DNA of 64,000 bases from Toxotes chatareus. Taxonomy: Eukaryota; Chordata; Actinopteri; Toxotidae. A program made the position numbers and the translations under genes. The DNA lies in the NCBI GenBank assembly GCA_016801885.1, contig CM028897.1, positions 18,597,501-18,661,500 on the forward strand, in the 5' to 3' direction. Shown piece by piece: positions 62,456 to 64,000 of the stretch (its first letter is position 1; every line of letters starts with the position of its first letter). The notes under the pieces were generated by a model. The model was not told the origin of the DNA and searched no databases. It saw only the letters and a program-made list of their open reading frames with translations.

Positions 62456-62469
62456 GTTGCCATAGCAAC
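62456..62469. promoter_or_regulatory. RFX-type X-box, with nearby CCAAT and GC boxes
   Basis: GTTGCCATAGCAAC is a perfect inverted repeat matching the X-box consensus GTNRCC-N(0-3)-RGYAAC bound by RFX factors, which drive ciliary and some immune promoters. An inverted CCAAT box (CTGATTGGCTAA) lies about 75 bp to the left near 62379, another (TGATTGGTC) near 62260, and a GC box (GGGCGGG) near 62480. The cluster looks like a core promoter, but I could not identify a transcript on either side. Confidence 0.55.
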
Positions 62470-64000
62470 ATGAACCAGAGGGCGGGAACAAGTTATGGCG
62501 CTATGATGTGAGGAGACTATCAATGATGGAGGGTATTATATGTGTGACTCCCTCTGAATGACGGAGGTGGGAGGGGGTGGAGGGAGAGGACAGAGGGTGT
62601 CTGAGGTGAGGCTTGGACGTTGTCGGTGGAGGCGTGTCTGTCCTCCCTCCCACATCATTTTCTCTCTGTTCCAAGCTCTACCTCCCACCTCTAATTTGTA
62701 CCTCTTCATGAATTTCAAAGGAGTTATCATGCAGCAGGAGTCCTGTGCATTATCTCCATGCATGGATCTCAACAATCTTCTTATGAGTGAGTAAGGCTGT
62801 TCAACATTTATAGTAAGAGATACAGGAAGAGCACGATACTATGATCTGCCCTGATGTTCTTCATGGAAATGTCCTCATCTCCTTTTCAATTTCTATCCAG
62901 GCAGTTATGAGAGTTTGTGGTCCAGACTGGTGACTGGCTCTTTAGCTAACACGTGATTGGTAGAGAAAAACAACCTCCTCCACACATCAGTTTTCAAAGT
63001 TTTCAACTTTGAGATCCTTGGCTTGAGGTCAACTTTGCACATCATGTAATCTAAACCAGTTCAGATACATGTCGTATGGTCCCACTAGGTTTACAGTTTG
63101 ACAAATCAGGAACCAGTATCAGCTTCAGAGGAGTCCTCTATATCCATTCCTCTGTGTTACTGCCAGTCTCAGGTACCGGTGTTTGTCAGGCTTGGTGTTT
63201 ACTAGCTGGTGTGTATCCTTGGAAGGACTCAGCACAATATATCACTATAGTGTCACAACAAAAATGTTGAGTCATGAACAACTTAATCAGTTGCAGATAC
63301 TGTTGTCTGCAACTACATCAGTCTCTTATTGAGTTGCCTCGAATGTTACTTTGCCTTCCTTTTCGTTTGGTTCGTGGACCGTCCCTGACACACGGGCAGA
63401 CCTCAGACTGGATGGATATCCTTGTGGACGTGGATCATTGTAAACAGGTGATTCACCAGGTTTACACAAACTATATTAACACCTTACAAAGGTAAGCCTT
63501 GTAAAAAGGGTATTACAGCTTGCAGTTTGAGTTTACAAAGTTTTTGTTGCCAGAACTTTTTTCCTTTGACTTTATTTGATCCATATTTCAACATAAGAAA
63601 AACACTATTTTAGTATAGCTGTAAAACCAAACCTTGACAACCGCTTACACGCAACAGCTGAAGCACTGAGTTTCAAATACTGATGTCACATTTACATTTC
63701 ACTCAGCAGTTGCTTCAAGCTACTAACTTCACCGAGGCTTGTTTTCTGAGCCAACTTCTCTGCTAAGATGTATGTTGTGGGAGAATTCAAATTCAGTTAA
63801 TGACCTTTACTGCACAGTGTTCATCCCATCTCTCTTAATACCCTGTCCGTCTCCACTCTGTATCATCTAATAAGGCCGAAATGCCAGTTAAATGTCAGTA
63901 AAGAAATGAAAACTAAAAGTGTTTTTCTTTTATCATTAGAATAAAATGGCAAGCGATGGTGCGAGCGAGCGGTGAAATATGTGGATATTAATCATCCCCG

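Larger units (their letters stand above)
60854..64000. other. Right-hand non-coding region
   Basis: No coding exon is recognised. It contains an A-run near 61730, a CA tract (62112-62138), a short ACGC repeat (about 62313-62331) and the promoter-like cluster around 62380-62490. Confidence 0.5.

Overview
The window looks like ray-finned fish (probably percomorph) nuclear DNA. It is AT-rich and intron-rich, full of CA/GT, GA and homopolymer tracts, and carries decayed Tc1, hAT, LINE and SINE-like copies. The only gene I can support is a thyroid hormone receptor alpha (thra) on the minus strand. It is split into seven coding exons between 6897 and 19065, all joined by GT-AG splice sites in compatible phases.

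Read from high to low coordinates, the thra exons encode the end of the A/B region with its basic KRKRK stretch, the first zinc finger, the second zinc finger, the hinge with the start of the ligand-binding domain, and three further ligand-binding-domain exons ending in the AF-2 helix and the alpha-type C-terminus FEDQEV. Together they give about 397 residues with the longer splice form. The short exon holding the start codon (roughly 20 residues expected) was not found. Two points stand out. The first zinc-finger exon has two in-frame acceptors 21 nt apart. The ligand-pocket position that is Ser in mammalian TR-alpha and Asn in TR-beta is Asn here.

Regions: 1-6896 lies downstream of thra (3' UTR and/or intergenic) and holds a 588-bp non-autonomous hAT-type element with terminal inverted repeats and a near-perfect 8-bp target duplication, plus a Tc1-like terminal remnant. 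6897-19065 is thra. 19066-30246 is thra 5' intron or upstream DNA, with a SINE-like repeat, a decayed LINE reverse transcriptase fragment and compound CA/CAGA satellites. 30247-39959 holds two nearly identical direct copies of a 4.6-kb segment separated by 560 bp that resembles a solo LTR. 39960-44047 is repeat-rich non-coding DNA. 44048-59480 is an exact head-to-tail tandem duplication of a 7.7-kb segment. 59481-64000 has a Tc1 transposase relic and a promoter-like cluster with a perfect RFX X-box.

The many other open frames are short, often start at non-ATG codons, cross microsatellites and match nothing I recognise, so I treat them as chance. I found no convincing new biological system. 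The most checkable novelties are the pocket Asn, the alternative acceptor and the two young duplications, which could also be false duplications in the assembly.
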